Origin: Candidatus Magasanikbacteria bacterium RIFOXYD1_FULL_40_23
Lineage (GTDB): Bacteria; Patescibacteriota; Patescibacteriia; Magasanikbacterales; GWA2-37-8
Assembly: GCA_001783215.1 (NCBI GenBank)
Contig: MFRA01000002.1
Span: 1 to 59,182, forward strand
Length of the DNA stretch: 59,182 nucleotides
Direction of reading: 5' to 3'
Each line of letters starts with the position of its first letter. Position 1 is the stretch's first letter. The translations under genes were made by a program, and so were the position numbers. This document shows positions 17,765-26,380 of the stretch, piece by piece. The notes beneath the pieces are model-generated. The model was not told where the DNA came from. It saw only the letters and a list, made by a program, of their open reading frames with translations, and did not search any database.

Positions 17765-17900
17765 CCCCGTAGAGATACGCCCGAGCAAATTGGCTTATCG
17801 CGAAGTTTGTTTATATTCATTATTAAAATGAGCGCGTACAAATTACAGAGATTCCCTAATTTACAATTTGCACAAGCGATTCGGGCGTACTTCTACGGGG
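17765..17900. mobile_element. MITE-like element with 20-bp terminal inverted repeats
   Basis: The 20-base ends 17765-17784 and 17881-17900 are inverted repeats with two mismatches (CCCCGTAGA..TACGCCCGA). A further 8-bp internal pair, GCAAATTG/CAATTTGC, extends the fold. The 136-bp element encodes no credible protein. It fills the gap between the stop of the baseplate-J-like gene and the thrS promoter. Confidence 0.6.
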
Positions 17901-17905
17901 CAAAC

Positions 17906-19051
17906 TTATTCTACGTTCTTTACTACTACCTGAACCTTTTCGGCTACAGATGGGGCGGATCTCATCCAGCCTGGAGAAAACTTAACATCTACCCCTACCA
18001 CATGTCCTAAACCAAACACATACCTTTCAATCTCATCTTTCTTTTTTCCAAAGAAATTATTTACCATCAATTTTTCTCCGTTAACGTCTAGGGTTACCAA
18101 AACATCTTGGTATACAGATAATTGTCCTTTTTGTTTTTCTATATCATAACTACCCAAAGTAACTTGTGGTTCTTTGCTTACAGACAAGACTTTCTCGGTA
18201 CTTGCATCTACACGATCAGATACTTCTTTGGCCAAAATTGATTTAAGGTCATCTTTGTTATAATAAACAATCACAACTGTGCTGGTGCCAGATAAATTAA
18301 ATTCGGTTATCTCTTCTCCTATTTGTCTATCTACCGCCACATTATTGTCTGGAACAAAAATTAATTTTTGACCAAAAGACCCGGCATCTTCTAAAGATTC
18401 CTCTACTGTTTGTTTCACTTTATTGGCAAAGTCAGATTTTGCAGATTTTAAATCCTCGGCACTTAACACACCTATTGTTCTTACGCCTCCAGACATCTCT
18501 TTGTTGCTGCTAGCATAAATAACTTTTTGTTTATCTTCTGCCAAACCAGGAATAGTAAATTTACTAGCAGATATGTTGCCACTTGCACCTAATTGATCTG
18601 CATAAACAGACGCCTGAACTTGGCCTTTGGCAGGGATAGATACTCTGTCGGACAAACGGAACAGAACTCCTGCTGAAGTGAGTAATCTGGTGGTCTTAAC
18701 TAATGTTTGAGGAGCGTTTGTTTCGTTAAATAATGTAACTTCACCTGTGGCTATGCCATCGGTAGTCTTGTTGCCAGTCGGAGAATACTTTTGTGATAAA
18801 TGAAATTTGGTAGTTGTAACAATACCCACAATAGAAAGGTCGCCAGTTTTTTGATTGGCTACACCAATATCTAAATTTATATTTTTATTGTCTGTTTTTG
18901 CAACTATAACAATAGTAGCTTTTTTGGAAGTAAAAAATATAATAACACCCAACAAAAGAAGGGTAACAATTAAAAATGTAACAGCAATAGTGCGGTAAAA
19001 TCGTACTGGGGGCTCTGGCGCCAATCTGGTGGCAACTCGATGGGTGATCAT
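17906..19051 (-). CDS. Membrane-anchored baseplate-J-like domain protein
   Basis: The protein has 381 residues with a short cytoplasmic N-terminus, one membrane segment near residues 22-44 (TIAVTFLIVTLLLLGVIIFF) and a large exported part. The stretch ATGEVTLFNETNAP through GVLFRLSDRVSIPAKGQV and ADQLGASGNI follows the pattern of baseplate-J-like proteins, a beta-helical insertion fold also found in non-phage CPR surface proteins. No other phage genes are nearby, so a tail structure is unlikely. It is probably a surface protein. An extended -10 element lies at 19099-19107. No SD. Confidence 0.7.
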   Translation of the reverse strand: MITHRVATRLAPEPPVRFYRTIAVTFLIVTLLLLGVIIFFTSKKATIVIVAKTDNKNINLDIGVANQKTGDLSIVGIVTTTKFHLSQKYSPTGNKTTDGIATGEVTLFNETNAPQTLVKTTRLLTSAGVLFRLSDRVSIPAKGQVQASVYADQLGASGNISASKFTIPGLAEDKQKVIYASSNKEMSGGVRTIGVLSAEDLKSAKSDFANKVKQTVEESLEDAGSFGQKLIFVPDNNVAVDRQIGEEITEFNLSGTSTVVIVYYNKDDLKSILAKEVSDRVDASTEKVLSVSKEPQVTLGSYDIEKQKGQLSVYQDVLVTLDVNGEKLMVNNFFGKKKDEIERYVFGLGHVVGVDVKFSPGWMRSAPSVAEKVQVVVKNVE

Positions 19052-19098
19052 AGGTACAACACAAACTAAACTTAAATAGGAGTTTTTCTTCTAAAAAT

Positions 19099-19107
19099 AT
19101 TATATCA
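19099..19107 (-). promoter_or_regulatory. Extended -10 element
   Basis: TGATATAAT on the minus strand lies 48 bases before the start at 19051. No clear -35. Confidence 0.5.
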
Positions 19108-19180
19108 CAAAAACGGCAATTCAACTAACCTATCTTTAAGCAAAGGAACTGTGTATAAGTTAGACTGATTTACAAAGATT

Positions 19181-21202
19181 CTAGCGACGGGACGATCGAG
19201 AATCAAATTTTGAATGACTGTCCGATCCAGAATCTTCATCTTTATCATTTTCACCCTTCTCCTTTTCCTTCACAGAAAAAAGAGCAGTATGATTTAAGCC
19301 GGTTATAACCGTCATATTACCTACATGACAAACTGTCTCACCCGGCTTCCAGTTGGCGCACTCACCTATTGCATCAAATTTATTCTTGGTCACACGAACA
19401 CCACCTGAACAACTGTTACCCCTAGTTACAGAAGCTCCTGGCACATCTCTAATACATAAATCATGATTGTACCAAGGCATGCTTATAGTTTTTGTTTCAC
19501 CAGCTGGTAAATCTGCATTGATTGTAACGGCTGGAATATTCCTAATAACATCTGAAACAGAAATAGTAATAGCCGTATTTGGGGCAATAGGCGTAGTACC
19601 ATTTGGGAAAACTACTGCAAAAGTTTGATTGCCATTAGAAGAGATGCTTACAGTATTACCATCTGTAAAACCTACGCCGCCATTTACTACCAACTGTTGA
19701 TCTTCAAAATGAAGGCCGTATATCATTACACGATGATTGAAACTGTCTGCTACATAAATATGATCGGCTAATGCATCATAATAAATATCGTCTACCCCTC
19801 GCATAAGAGATCTTGAGACAGAAGAACTGCTAACATTTAGATCGTAAGCATTGAAAATTGTGGTAAGATTTGGTTGTCCCAAAACATTAACGGCCGCTTC
19901 ACCATTTACAAGAGAAGTATCATCAAAAATTAAAAGGCGGCTATTGCTACCATCGGCCAAGAACATGCGGTTGTTCGCCGTGTCAAAAGACACTCCATAA
20001 GGCTCCCATAAACCACAGGCATTGCCCGCACCATTAGACCCTCCACCACAAGCTGTGTTAGCGGTAGCAGTTGTAAAATCTGGTTGACCAAGCACCTTAC
20101 TGGCTGGAGCACCATTAGAAAAACTAGCTGGATTGAAACTTTCCCAAACCATTACACGATTATTTTGACAATCTGCAACATACAAACGACTCTTAGCTGT
20201 ATCGAAATCTACATCACAAACCAATCCTAATCCAGCTTGAGTTGTTTGAGTTCCTCTAGTAACAAAATCAGCTTTTCCAAGCACACCTACTGCAGATTCA
20301 CCATTAGTAATTGAACCGGTATCAAAAACTAAAACGCGCTGATTGTCATTATCGGCAACAAACAATCGTCCGGCAGCACCACTTACCCCAATTGGATAAT
20401 CAAAACCACAGGAGTTTGTGCTGGTATTATTGCCACCTACTCCACCACCGCAAGGGTTGTTTATAGTAGCAGAAACAAAGTTTGGTTGACCTAATACATA
20501 TGTCCAAGCTGGACCACTTGAAATAGAAGCGTGGCTTGTAGGTAAATCAATACCAACCACACGGTAGTTATTTACATCTGATATCCAAAGACGATTTGCA
20601 GAAGCATCAAACCAAAGAGCTGACGGTCTAGATAATCCACAGGCATTTACAGATCCACTTGATCCTCCACCGCAGGCAGTATTGATTTCACCAGAAGTTA
20701 AACTAGCTTGTCCAAAAACACGATCAGCAGGACGATTGTTAAAATTAGAACCGGGCACAGTGTTTAAGTAAACTAAAACACGATTATTTGCACCGTCGGC
20801 AACAAACAATGTTTTTTGAACAGAGTCAAAAGCTACGCCTTCTGGAAAGTACATTGAGTTTGCAGTTGGAGGTTGAACAGCGCCATAATTTGGATCACCT
20901 ACATTTATACCAGTTGTAAAATCTGGCTGACCAAGCACCCAACCAGCTTCCATACCACTGACTACGGCTAATTTTGCTACAGCGGAAGAAGGAGTGCTTC
21001 TCTGATCAGACGCCACAGTTTCCAAACCAGAATTTCTTTCGCTTACTCTATTTACTAACTTTGCAGATGATTGCTGAGAAACAAATAATAACATTAGTTC
21101 CAACATAACAATCGTACCAACTAAAAAAGACGTAGGGATACTACGAAAAAATTTTAACGGTGATTTGGATGATGATTTAACAACAGCTTTGCGTCTAGGC
21201 AT
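19181..21202 (-). CDS. NHL-repeat surface protein with single N-terminal membrane anchor
   Basis: The protein has 673 residues. Residues 1-20 are basic, and a hydrophobic segment lies at about 24-43 (IPTSFLVGTIVMLELMLLFV). From about 85 to 500 there are five or more NHL-type repeats with recurring VLGQPDFTT, NACGLxxPxGVxxD and LFVADxxNNRV motifs, which build a beta-propeller. A beta-rich domain with two Cys pairs follows. The C-terminus is a charged, Ser-rich tail. Propellers of this kind mediate binding; an enzymatic role is possible but not indicated. The gene is divergent from the metalloprotease gene at 21364. Confidence 0.85.
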   Translation of the reverse strand: MPRRKAVVKSSSKSPLKFFRSIPTSFLVGTIVMLELMLLFVSQQSSAKLVNRVSERNSGLETVASDQRSTPSSAVAKLAVVSGMEAGWVLGQPDFTTGINVGDPNYGAVQPPTANSMYFPEGVAFDSVQKTLFVADGANNRVLVYLNTVPGSNFNNRPADRVFGQASLTSGEINTACGGGSSGSVNACGLSRPSALWFDASANRLWISDVNNYRVVGIDLPTSHASISSGPAWTYVLGQPNFVSATINNPCGGGVGGNNTSTNSCGFDYPIGVSGAAGRLFVADNDNQRVLVFDTGSITNGESAVGVLGKADFVTRGTQTTQAGLGLVCDVDFDTAKSRLYVADCQNNRVMVWESFNPASFSNGAPASKVLGQPDFTTATANTACGGGSNGAGNACGLWEPYGVSFDTANNRMFLADGSNSRLLIFDDTSLVNGEAAVNVLGQPNLTTIFNAYDLNVSSSSVSRSLMRGVDDIYYDALADHIYVADSFNHRVMIYGLHFEDQQLVVNGGVGFTDGNTVSISSNGNQTFAVVFPNGTTPIAPNTAITISVSDVIRNIPAVTINADLPAGETKTISMPWYNHDLCIRDVPGASVTRGNSCSGGVRVTKNKFDAIGECANWKPGETVCHVGNMTVITGLNHTALFSVKEKEKGENDKDEDSGSDSHSKFDSRSSRR

Positions 21203-21243
21203 AAAATTTATTTAAAATACTAAATTAAATAATTAATAAAAAT

Positions 21244-21252
21244 ATTATACCA
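21244..21252 (-). promoter_or_regulatory. Extended -10 element of the NHL gene
   Basis: TGGTATAAT on the minus strand; a palindrome ATGTAAATAATAATTTACAT lies just upstream and could be an operator. Confidence 0.45.
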
Positions 21253-21296
21253 TGTAAATTATTATTTACATAATTTGAATACCTGACACAAAAAGG

Positions 21297-21324
21297 TTGC
21301 AAAATTTTTCCTCTGGCATATACT
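21297..21324 (+). promoter_or_regulatory. Promoter of the archaemetzincin-like gene
   Basis: TTGCAA (21297-21302) and TATACT (21319-21324) have a 16-base spacer, 39 bases before the start. Confidence 0.5.
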
Positions 21325-21363
21325 ACATTATGGCGAATTCCTCTGAAGTATAGGGGGTGGAAA

Positions 21364-22044
21364 ATGCCATTTCAAAATATTAAGCCAATTACGGTGTTGT
21401 GCCAAGACAACACCAAAACAACGGCTTTGTCTACTATTTACTCTGCTATTGTCTGCGTACTATATCATGCAGGCGTTTTGGCAGAGTACAACCGGTTGTT
21501 TAACAACAGTACAGGAGTCTACGCTTTTAAAAAAACTGGCGTAGGTGTTAAGCAACATATTGCTAAAGCACGCAAACAAAGCATGGCTGGAGCGCTCAAT
21601 GCGGCCGCTCTACTAGACTTTATTGCAAACGATACAAGTCGCAGCTCGGAAGATAGGTACGATATCGCTCTTATAACAGAAAGTCTTCATTGGACTTATG
21701 GATCGCCACGACTGGTTGGTGGCGTTGGTATGCAGCACCAAGGGTCCGTTGTAACTTATGCGGACCTGCTCTATATTCTCCAGTCGGTGAACGGAGAATC
21801 CGGACTCACTAAGTTTAATCTTTTTTTGAAAATGCGAACTGTGCATGAGCTTGGCCACGTGTTTGGACTTTGGCCCAACACTGCTCCAATAAACGCCACC
21901 GACGAAGAGATGGCTCAAGCACACTGTCCAAACTACTGCGTAATGTATTGGACATTGAAAGAAGATTTCATAGAAAAAATCCGGACAAGACCATTTTGTC
22001 CTTCGTGCTTGGCACAACTAAAAAGCTTCTTTATAAAACGATAA
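21364..22044 (+). CDS. Archaemetzincin-like zinc metalloprotease
   Basis: The protein has 226 residues. The zinc site HELGHVFGL gives H161, E162 and H165. The third ligand would be H187 in AHCPNYCVM, which also holds the Met-turn (M194) and two of the four structural cysteines (C188, C192). C212 and C215 form the second pair (FCPSC). This order is that of archaemetzincins (HExxHxxG, Cys, CxM, CxxC). About 17 residues are inserted between G168-L169 and H187, where archaemetzincins usually have one or two. A strong SD (GGGGGTGG) precedes the ATG. No signal peptide is seen. A terminator follows at 22049. Confidence 0.8.
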   Translation: MPFQNIKPITVLCQDNTKTTALSTIYSAIVCVLYHAGVLAEYNRLFNNSTGVYAFKKTGVGVKQHIAKARKQSMAGALNAAALLDFIANDTSRSSEDRYDIALITESLHWTYGSPRLVGGVGMQHQGSVVTYADLLYILQSVNGESGLTKFNLFLKMRTVHELGHVFGLWPNTAPINATDEEMAQAHCPNYCVMYWTLKEDFIEKIRTRPFCPSCLAQLKSFFIKR

Positions 22045-22048
22045 AACG

Positions 22049-22075
22049 CCTCGTGTCACCGCACGAGGTTTATGT
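22049..22075 (+). terminator. Terminator of the metalloprotease gene
   Basis: The 7-bp stem CCTCGTG/CACGAGG is followed by TTTATGTT. Confidence 0.6.
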
Positions 22076-22125
22076 TATTACAAAAAAACAACCAAGTAGT
22101 ATAGCTGTTTTTTTGGAACGTTCGC

Positions 22126-22166
22126 TTGTGGCACGCTAAGCGTGCCTATAACGACGCTCAGCGTCG
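22126..22166 (-). other. Two tandem hairpins at the tRNA-Arg 3' side
   Basis: On the minus strand the perfect stems ACGACGCT/AGCGTCGT and GGCACGCT/AGCGTGCC follow the tRNA directly. They have no T run. They may be processing signals or palindromic repeats. Confidence 0.5.
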
Positions 22167-22238
22167 TGTCCTCGTTAGGAGTCGAACCTAAATTTCCGGC
22201 TTCGCAGGCCAGTGTCCTATCCATTGAACGACGAGGAC
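22167..22238 (-). tRNA. tRNA-Arg, anticodon GCG
   Basis: On the minus strand the acceptor stem is GTCCTCG/CGAGGAC, the D stem is GTTC/GGAC with A20-type loop AATGGATA, the anticodon arm is CTGGC-CTGCGAA-GCCGG (anticodon GCG), and the T arm is TTAGG-TTCGACT-CCTAA. The CCA end is not encoded. It reads CGC and CGU without needing inosine. Confidence 0.93.
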
Positions 22239-22245
22239 TTGTGTC

Positions 22246-22752
22246 TTAATGCAACTTGAACACTCGGCCTAACCTATCGCTAAGAGGTTCTTCTTCTTGA
22301 TCTACATCCTCCAAGATAAACTGGTTAAGATAATCCCTAACCGGCAATGGATCGATGTCTAGAAGCGGAACCTGCAAACGATGTTTTAAGAGGTTGTTGG
22401 TTACAAAATAGATGTTTTTAACTTCTGGCGGATTATAGACTATCCAATACTTTGTTACCTCTTTAAAAGGATAATAGCTATCTCCTACCACTATTCCCGC
22501 CTCTGTAATGGCAAAGAAAACTTCTAGTGGAGCCTGGGTATCTTGTAGGAACAAAATGATACCAAACAGCACCACTATAAGCGCAAATAGATAATTACCA
22601 GAAATAATGGAAAAAAGCAATAGCGCGGCTCCAATCAAGCCCATCACTAAATACCAACGGCTACTGCGCTCGTGCTGGTTATATTCAGTCACAGACCAAG
22701 AAAAAACAACCTCGCCTGTGTTTGCATCTTCTCTGCTTAAGTTAACTGACAT
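22246..22752 (-). CDS. Hypothetical membrane protein, two TM segments
   Basis: The protein has 168 residues. A short polar N-terminus is followed by a helical hairpin at about residues 32-70 (WYLVMGLIGAALLLFSII and LFALIVVLFGIILFL). A soluble beta-rich domain follows, with PLEVFFAITEAGIVVG and FKEVTKYWIVYNPPEVKNIYF, a pattern like bacterial PH-type domains. The function is unknown. Its leader carries copy 2 of the tandem-hairpin repeat (22753-22856). No SD. Confidence 0.7.
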   Translation of the reverse strand: MSVNLSREDANTGEVVFSWSVTEYNQHERSSRWYLVMGLIGAALLLFSIISGNYLFALIVVLFGIILFLQDTQAPLEVFFAITEAGIVVGDSYYPFKEVTKYWIVYNPPEVKNIYFVTNNLLKHRLQVPLLDIDPLPVRDYLNQFILEDVDQEEEPLSDRLGRVFKLH

Positions 22753-22856
22753 AAGATTTTGATTTTGCGAAATTAATTCAGCAGAATTATGTCGGGCAGT
22801 GTCATTTGAAGCCCGACCTCGGCGTCCTTTGAAACGCGACGCCGTATTATTAACTT
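22753..22856 (-). repeat. Tandem-hairpin repeat, copy 2
   Basis: It contains GTCGGGC/GCCCGAC and GGCGTC/GACGCC stems plus an AATTCTGCTGAATT-type hairpin, and directly precedes the start codon at 22752. It is similar to 7574-7650 and 46648-46740. Confidence 0.6.
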
Positions 22857-22871
22857 TTTGTGATTGTGTTT

Positions 22872-22901
22872 AGTATATCATAATTCACATACAAGGGTCA
22901 A
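22872..22901 (-). promoter_or_regulatory. Promoter of the 22246-22752 gene
   Basis: On the minus strand TTGACC (22896-22901) and TATACT (22872-22877) have an 18-base spacer. The transcript would start before the tandem-hairpin repeat. Confidence 0.65.
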
Positions 22902-22910
22902 AGAACAAAA

Positions 22911-22939
22911 TTGCTTTCACGATTATTTTATGTTAAAAT
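22911..22939 (+). promoter_or_regulatory. Promoter of the LCP gene
   Basis: TTGCTT (22911-22916) and TAAAAT (22934-22939) have a 17-base spacer. Confidence 0.6.
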
Positions 22940-22974
22940 TAATATTCCTGAATTGATTTAATATTGATGCATAT

Positions 22975-24450
22975 ATGATGGAAGAGCAACCACCAATAAA
23001 TTTACTTCAACCTCAAAATCTTCCTCTTACTCCTCCCCCAACCAACAAAACTAAAAGGGCGGTGTTTTTAATTTTAGGCGTAACCATTATACTGCTTTTG
23101 CTCTTACGCAACTACAACATGACCAGATGGCCAACTAGCGCTTCTGATTATGATCCAACTACTCTCAAACCAAAAAAGATAGGCTTCCTACAGACTGTAC
23201 GAAACTTTATTTTCAAATCGGAAAACGTAATGACTGGCCAACAAGAAGACAGGATAAATATTTTATTACTAGGAATTGGCGGCTCTGGCCACGACGGACC
23301 TTATCTTAGCGATACCAATATCATACTTAGCATCAAGCCTAGCACCAACCAGGTGGCTATGATATCTGTACCCAGAGATCTGGCGGCCAAAATGGGGAAT
23401 TATGGTTTTAGAAAAATAAATAACGCCAATGCTTTTGGCGAATTAGAACAATCCGGCAATGGCGGCGAATATGCTCGCAAAGTTTTTGAAGATACTTTCA
23501 ATATAAGCCTGCCCTATTATGCTCGCGTAGACTTTGCTGCGTTCAAAGAACTAATAGACGCTGTGGGTGGTATAAACGTAGATGTGCAAAGATCTTTTGT
23601 AGATACGGCTTACCCAGGACCAAACGATTCTTTCCAAACAATTTCTTTTGAAGCTGGCCCACAACACATGGATGGCGAACGTGCCCTTATCTTTACTCGC
23701 TCTCGCCACGGCTCAAATGGCGAAGGTTCAGATTTTGCCAGAGCAAAACGCCAACAAATAATGCTAGCTGCTTTCAAGAAAAAATTATTATCTAGCGAGA
23801 CATTCCTAAATCCGATTACTCTGCAAAAAGTTATTTCTTCTCTATCCAAACATATTGTAACCAATATAGACTTTGGACAAATAATGTTTTTGGCTGGCTT
23901 AGCCAAAGAAATAGACAACGAAAATATAAAAACTCTAGTTCTAACCGACGCACCCAACGGATTCTTAAAACCTATTACCGGTGAAGGTGGTGCTTATCTA
24001 CTAGCACCAAAAACTGGAAATTTTGACGCCATATCCGCAGCCATAAATAATATTTTTGATGCAACCAGCACCCCAATAGTTTCTATCCCAGATCAAAAAC
24101 CTACGCAGACCCCATCTATCGCCATACCTAACGCTAAAATAGAAATCCAAAACGGTACTTGGCGTGCCGGACTAGCTGCACTAAAGAAACAACAGCTAGA
24201 AAAAGAAGGTTTATTTATATCTGGCGTAGGAAACAGCGCCAAAAGACCTATTTCTATCACTACTATATATATAGTAAACAAAGACGTGCCACAGGCCACC
24301 ATAGACTCTATAACAAGCAAAATAAAGGCCTCCTCCACTGCCAGCTTGCCAGAATGGCTTACTTTAGCGTATAATGAGCCAAGCTCTTCTACAGGCACCC
24401 CGAAGTCCAAACCGGACATCATTATAATTCTAGGAGAAGACGCTATTTAA
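22975..24450 (+). CDS. LytR-CpsA-Psr (LCP) family phosphotransferase with LytR_C domain
   Basis: The protein has 491 residues. A single membrane segment lies at about 28-45. The LCP domain runs from about residue 95 to 300 with ILLLGIGG, DTNIILSIKP, ISVPRDL, INNANAFGE, FKELIDAVGGINVDV and the arginine-rich FTRSRHGSNGEGSDFARAKRQQ that binds the polyprenyl pyrophosphate. A LytR_C domain follows at about 385-455 (IEIQNGTWRAGLA). LCP enzymes attach polyprenyl-linked glycopolymers to the cell wall or to proteins outside the membrane. It probably acts downstream of the glycosyltransferase cluster at 3.5-8.8 kb. The gene starts with two ATGs; the first is given. Confidence 0.93.
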   Translation: MMEEQPPINLLQPQNLPLTPPPTNKTKRAVFLILGVTIILLLLLRNYNMTRWPTSASDYDPTTLKPKKIGFLQTVRNFIFKSENVMTGQQEDRINILLLGIGGSGHDGPYLSDTNIILSIKPSTNQVAMISVPRDLAAKMGNYGFRKINNANAFGELEQSGNGGEYARKVFEDTFNISLPYYARVDFAAFKELIDAVGGINVDVQRSFVDTAYPGPNDSFQTISFEAGPQHMDGERALIFTRSRHGSNGEGSDFARAKRQQIMLAAFKKKLLSSETFLNPITLQKVISSLSKHIVTNIDFGQIMFLAGLAKEIDNENIKTLVLTDAPNGFLKPITGEGGAYLLAPKTGNFDAISAAINNIFDATSTPIVSIPDQKPTQTPSIAIPNAKIEIQNGTWRAGLAALKKQQLEKEGLFISGVGNSAKRPISITTIYIVNKDVPQATIDSITSKIKASSTASLPEWLTLAYNEPSSSTGTPKSKPDIIIILGEDAI

Positions 24451-24459
24451 ACATACAAG

Positions 24460-24543
24460 TATAGGGGCTAAAGCCACATATATACTCATTCGCTCGTATA
24501 AAAAGTTAAATACATTTAACTTTTATACTCACTCATTTCGCAT
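24460..24543 (+). repeat. Start-codon leader repeat, der copy
   Basis: Block order: TATAGGGGCTAAAGCC, ACATATA, CTCATTCGCTCG, an 11-bp hairpin (ATAAAAGTTAAA-type arm with TTTAACTTTTAT), then CTCACTCATTTCGCAT directly joined to the ATG of der. It is related to 25971-26052 and, inverted, 17402-17480. Confidence 0.7.
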
Positions 24544-25932
24544 ATGGCTACTCCCGCAAAAATCGTTGATCAAGACTTACCTACCGTTGCTTTGGTGGGG
24601 CGGGTTAATGTTGGCAAATCTAGCCTATTTAACAAAATCATAGAAGAAAATAAAGCTATTGTTTCGGATATTCCGGGCACTACTAGAACTAGAAACATCG
24701 GCCTAGTGAGCTGGCGCGGCAAAAACTTTACCCTAGTAGATACTGGTGGTATTACCTTCTCCGAAGACATCCCTTTGGAAGACGAAATTATAAAACAAAC
24801 AGAGCTTGCCATAAAAGAGGCGGACTTAATTATTTTTGTAGTAGATGTACAAACCGGACTTCTGCCTCAAGAAAGAGACTTGGCCAAACGCTTAATAAAA
24901 CAAAAAGGCAAAACTATATTTGTTGCCAACAAAGCCGACAGCGAGAGAATGCGCATGGATGTACACGAAGGCGAGTGGCTAAAACTGGGCTTGGGCGAAC
25001 CTTTCCCTGTTTCTGCAGCTAACGGATCAAACATAGGCAACTTACTAGACGAAATATTTAAACGCTTAGGCAAAACAAGCAAAAAACCAAAACGAGTCAA
25101 AGAAGAAAAACCTGCAATCAAAGTGGCCCTTATTGGTAAACCAAATGTGGGCAAATCTTCTTTGTTTAATGATTTAATCGGCAAAGACGAAGTAATTGTT
25201 AGTCCCTTAGCACATACCACTCGTGAACCGCACGACACTCTAGTAGAAGTAAATGGCCAGCCAATTATCTTTGTAGATACTGCCGGTATCCGCCGCAAAG
25301 CCAAAGTTTCCGGAGAACTAGAAAAAGCCGGCATTGGCAAAAGCATAAACATGATCAAAAAAGCCGATATTGTACTTTTGGTTCTAGATGCTAGCGAAAC
25401 TATAACTACCCAAGATCAACAATTAGCCGGACTGCTCCGAGAAAATACTCGCAGCACGATTATTTTGGTAAACAAATGGGATTTGGTAGAAAAAGAAAAT
25501 ACCGATGAATTTAAAAATAATTTCAAAGCCAGAATTTACGCCGACTTCCCTCATTTGGATTTTGCACCGATTATCTTTATCAGCGCCAAAACCAAATACA
25601 AAGTACACGAAATATTCCCGCTTATTTTCCGCGCTTGGGAGGAAAGGCATCTTATTATTCCCGAAGCTGAACTACAAGCATTTTTCAAAAAAACCATTAA
25701 AGAGCATAGACCTGCTCGTGGCAAGGGTACCCGCCACCCAGATATTATGTCTTTCTACCAACTACACAACAACCCACCTCTTTTTGAAATGATGATTAAA
25801 TTCAAAACTTCTATTCACTTTTCTTACGTGCGCTATTTCGAAAACCGCCTGCGCGAAGAGTTCGGCTTCTTTGCTACCCCGATTGTAATCAAACTTACCA
25901 AACTACGAAGAAATATTACCAACTTGAAATAA
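24544..25932 (+). CDS. der: Ribosome-assembly GTPase Der (EngA)
   Basis: The protein has 462 residues with two tandem GTPase domains and a C-terminal KH-like domain, needed for 50S subunit maturation. G1 motifs are GRVNVGKSS (about residues 18-26) and GKPNVGKSS (about 199-207). G3 motifs are DTGG and DTAG. G4 motifs are NKAD and NKWD. The KH-like domain ends with a basic tail. The ATG is joined directly to the leader repeat; no SD is present. Confidence 0.97.
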   Translation: MATPAKIVDQDLPTVALVGRVNVGKSSLFNKIIEENKAIVSDIPGTTRTRNIGLVSWRGKNFTLVDTGGITFSEDIPLEDEIIKQTELAIKEADLIIFVVDVQTGLLPQERDLAKRLIKQKGKTIFVANKADSERMRMDVHEGEWLKLGLGEPFPVSAANGSNIGNLLDEIFKRLGKTSKKPKRVKEEKPAIKVALIGKPNVGKSSLFNDLIGKDEVIVSPLAHTTREPHDTLVEVNGQPIIFVDTAGIRRKAKVSGELEKAGIGKSINMIKKADIVLLVLDASETITTQDQQLAGLLRENTRSTIILVNKWDLVEKENTDEFKNNFKARIYADFPHLDFAPIIFISAKTKYKVHEIFPLIFRAWEERHLIIPEAELQAFFKKTIKEHRPARGKGTRHPDIMSFYQLHNNPPLFEMMIKFKTSIHFSYVRYFENRLREEFGFFATPIVIKLTKLRRNITNLK

Positions 25933-25970
25933 ACCCTTATACATACTGATAGATACTTATTCATATCGCA

Positions 25971-26052
25971 TATATGGGCTAAAGCCACATACATGCTCGT
26001 TCGTTCGGAAATAATCAAAAACATTTGATTATTTCTCTCACTCACTTCGCAT
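25971..26052 (+). repeat. Start-codon leader repeat, 26053 gene copy
   Basis: TATATGGGCTAAAGCCACAT, then CTCGTTCGTTCG, then a hairpin GAAATAATCAAA/TTGATTATTTC, then TCTCACTCACTTCGCAT joined to the ATG. The hairpin bases differ from the der copy but the pairing is kept. Confidence 0.7.
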
Positions 26053-26364
26053 ATGAGCGAAAGAAGCGGCGGAGAAAAAAATATAGAAGAATACCTTTAC
26101 CAAGAATATGATGGTATGATGAATGAAGTCGTATTCAAACTTGTAGAACTAGCGGCCGCAAACGTTAGCGTTAATTTAACGGACAAAGAAATTCGCCGAA
26201 TCAAAGAACTTAATTCCAGAAGAAGCAATATTTTAGAAGTCCAACACGCTGCAAAATCAAAATCTACCGAAGAAAAGATAAAAAGCTACCAAGAAATAAT
26301 CCCAATGCTTAAAGAACTGTTAGATGATATGAAAAAATTCGAGGCAAAAATACTTCCTCGGTAA
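26053..26364 (+). CDS. Hypothetical helical protein, 103 residues
   Basis: I recognise no family. The protein is predicted helical and charged, with motifs LYQEYDGMMNEVVFKLVEL and EEKIKSYQEIIPMLKELLDDM, and has no signal or membrane segment. It sits between der and pth (16 bases before pth) and is preceded by a full leader repeat whose last base adjoins the ATG. Co-transcription with pth is likely. A cytosolic role is probable. Confidence 0.65.
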   Translation: MSERSGGEKNIEEYLYQEYDGMMNEVVFKLVELAAANVSVNLTDKEIRRIKELNSRRSNILEVQHAAKSKSTEEKIKSYQEIIPMLKELLDDMKKFEAKILPR

Positions 26365-26380
26365 TACATCTATTCATTTT

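Noticed and set aside
17807-18010. 67-codon plus-strand frame
   Set aside because: It runs through the MITE-like element and antisense to the baseplate-J-like gene.
17906-19051. Prophage tail gene
   Set aside because: The baseplate-J-like domain is alone, membrane-anchored and without other phage genes; a surface protein is more likely.
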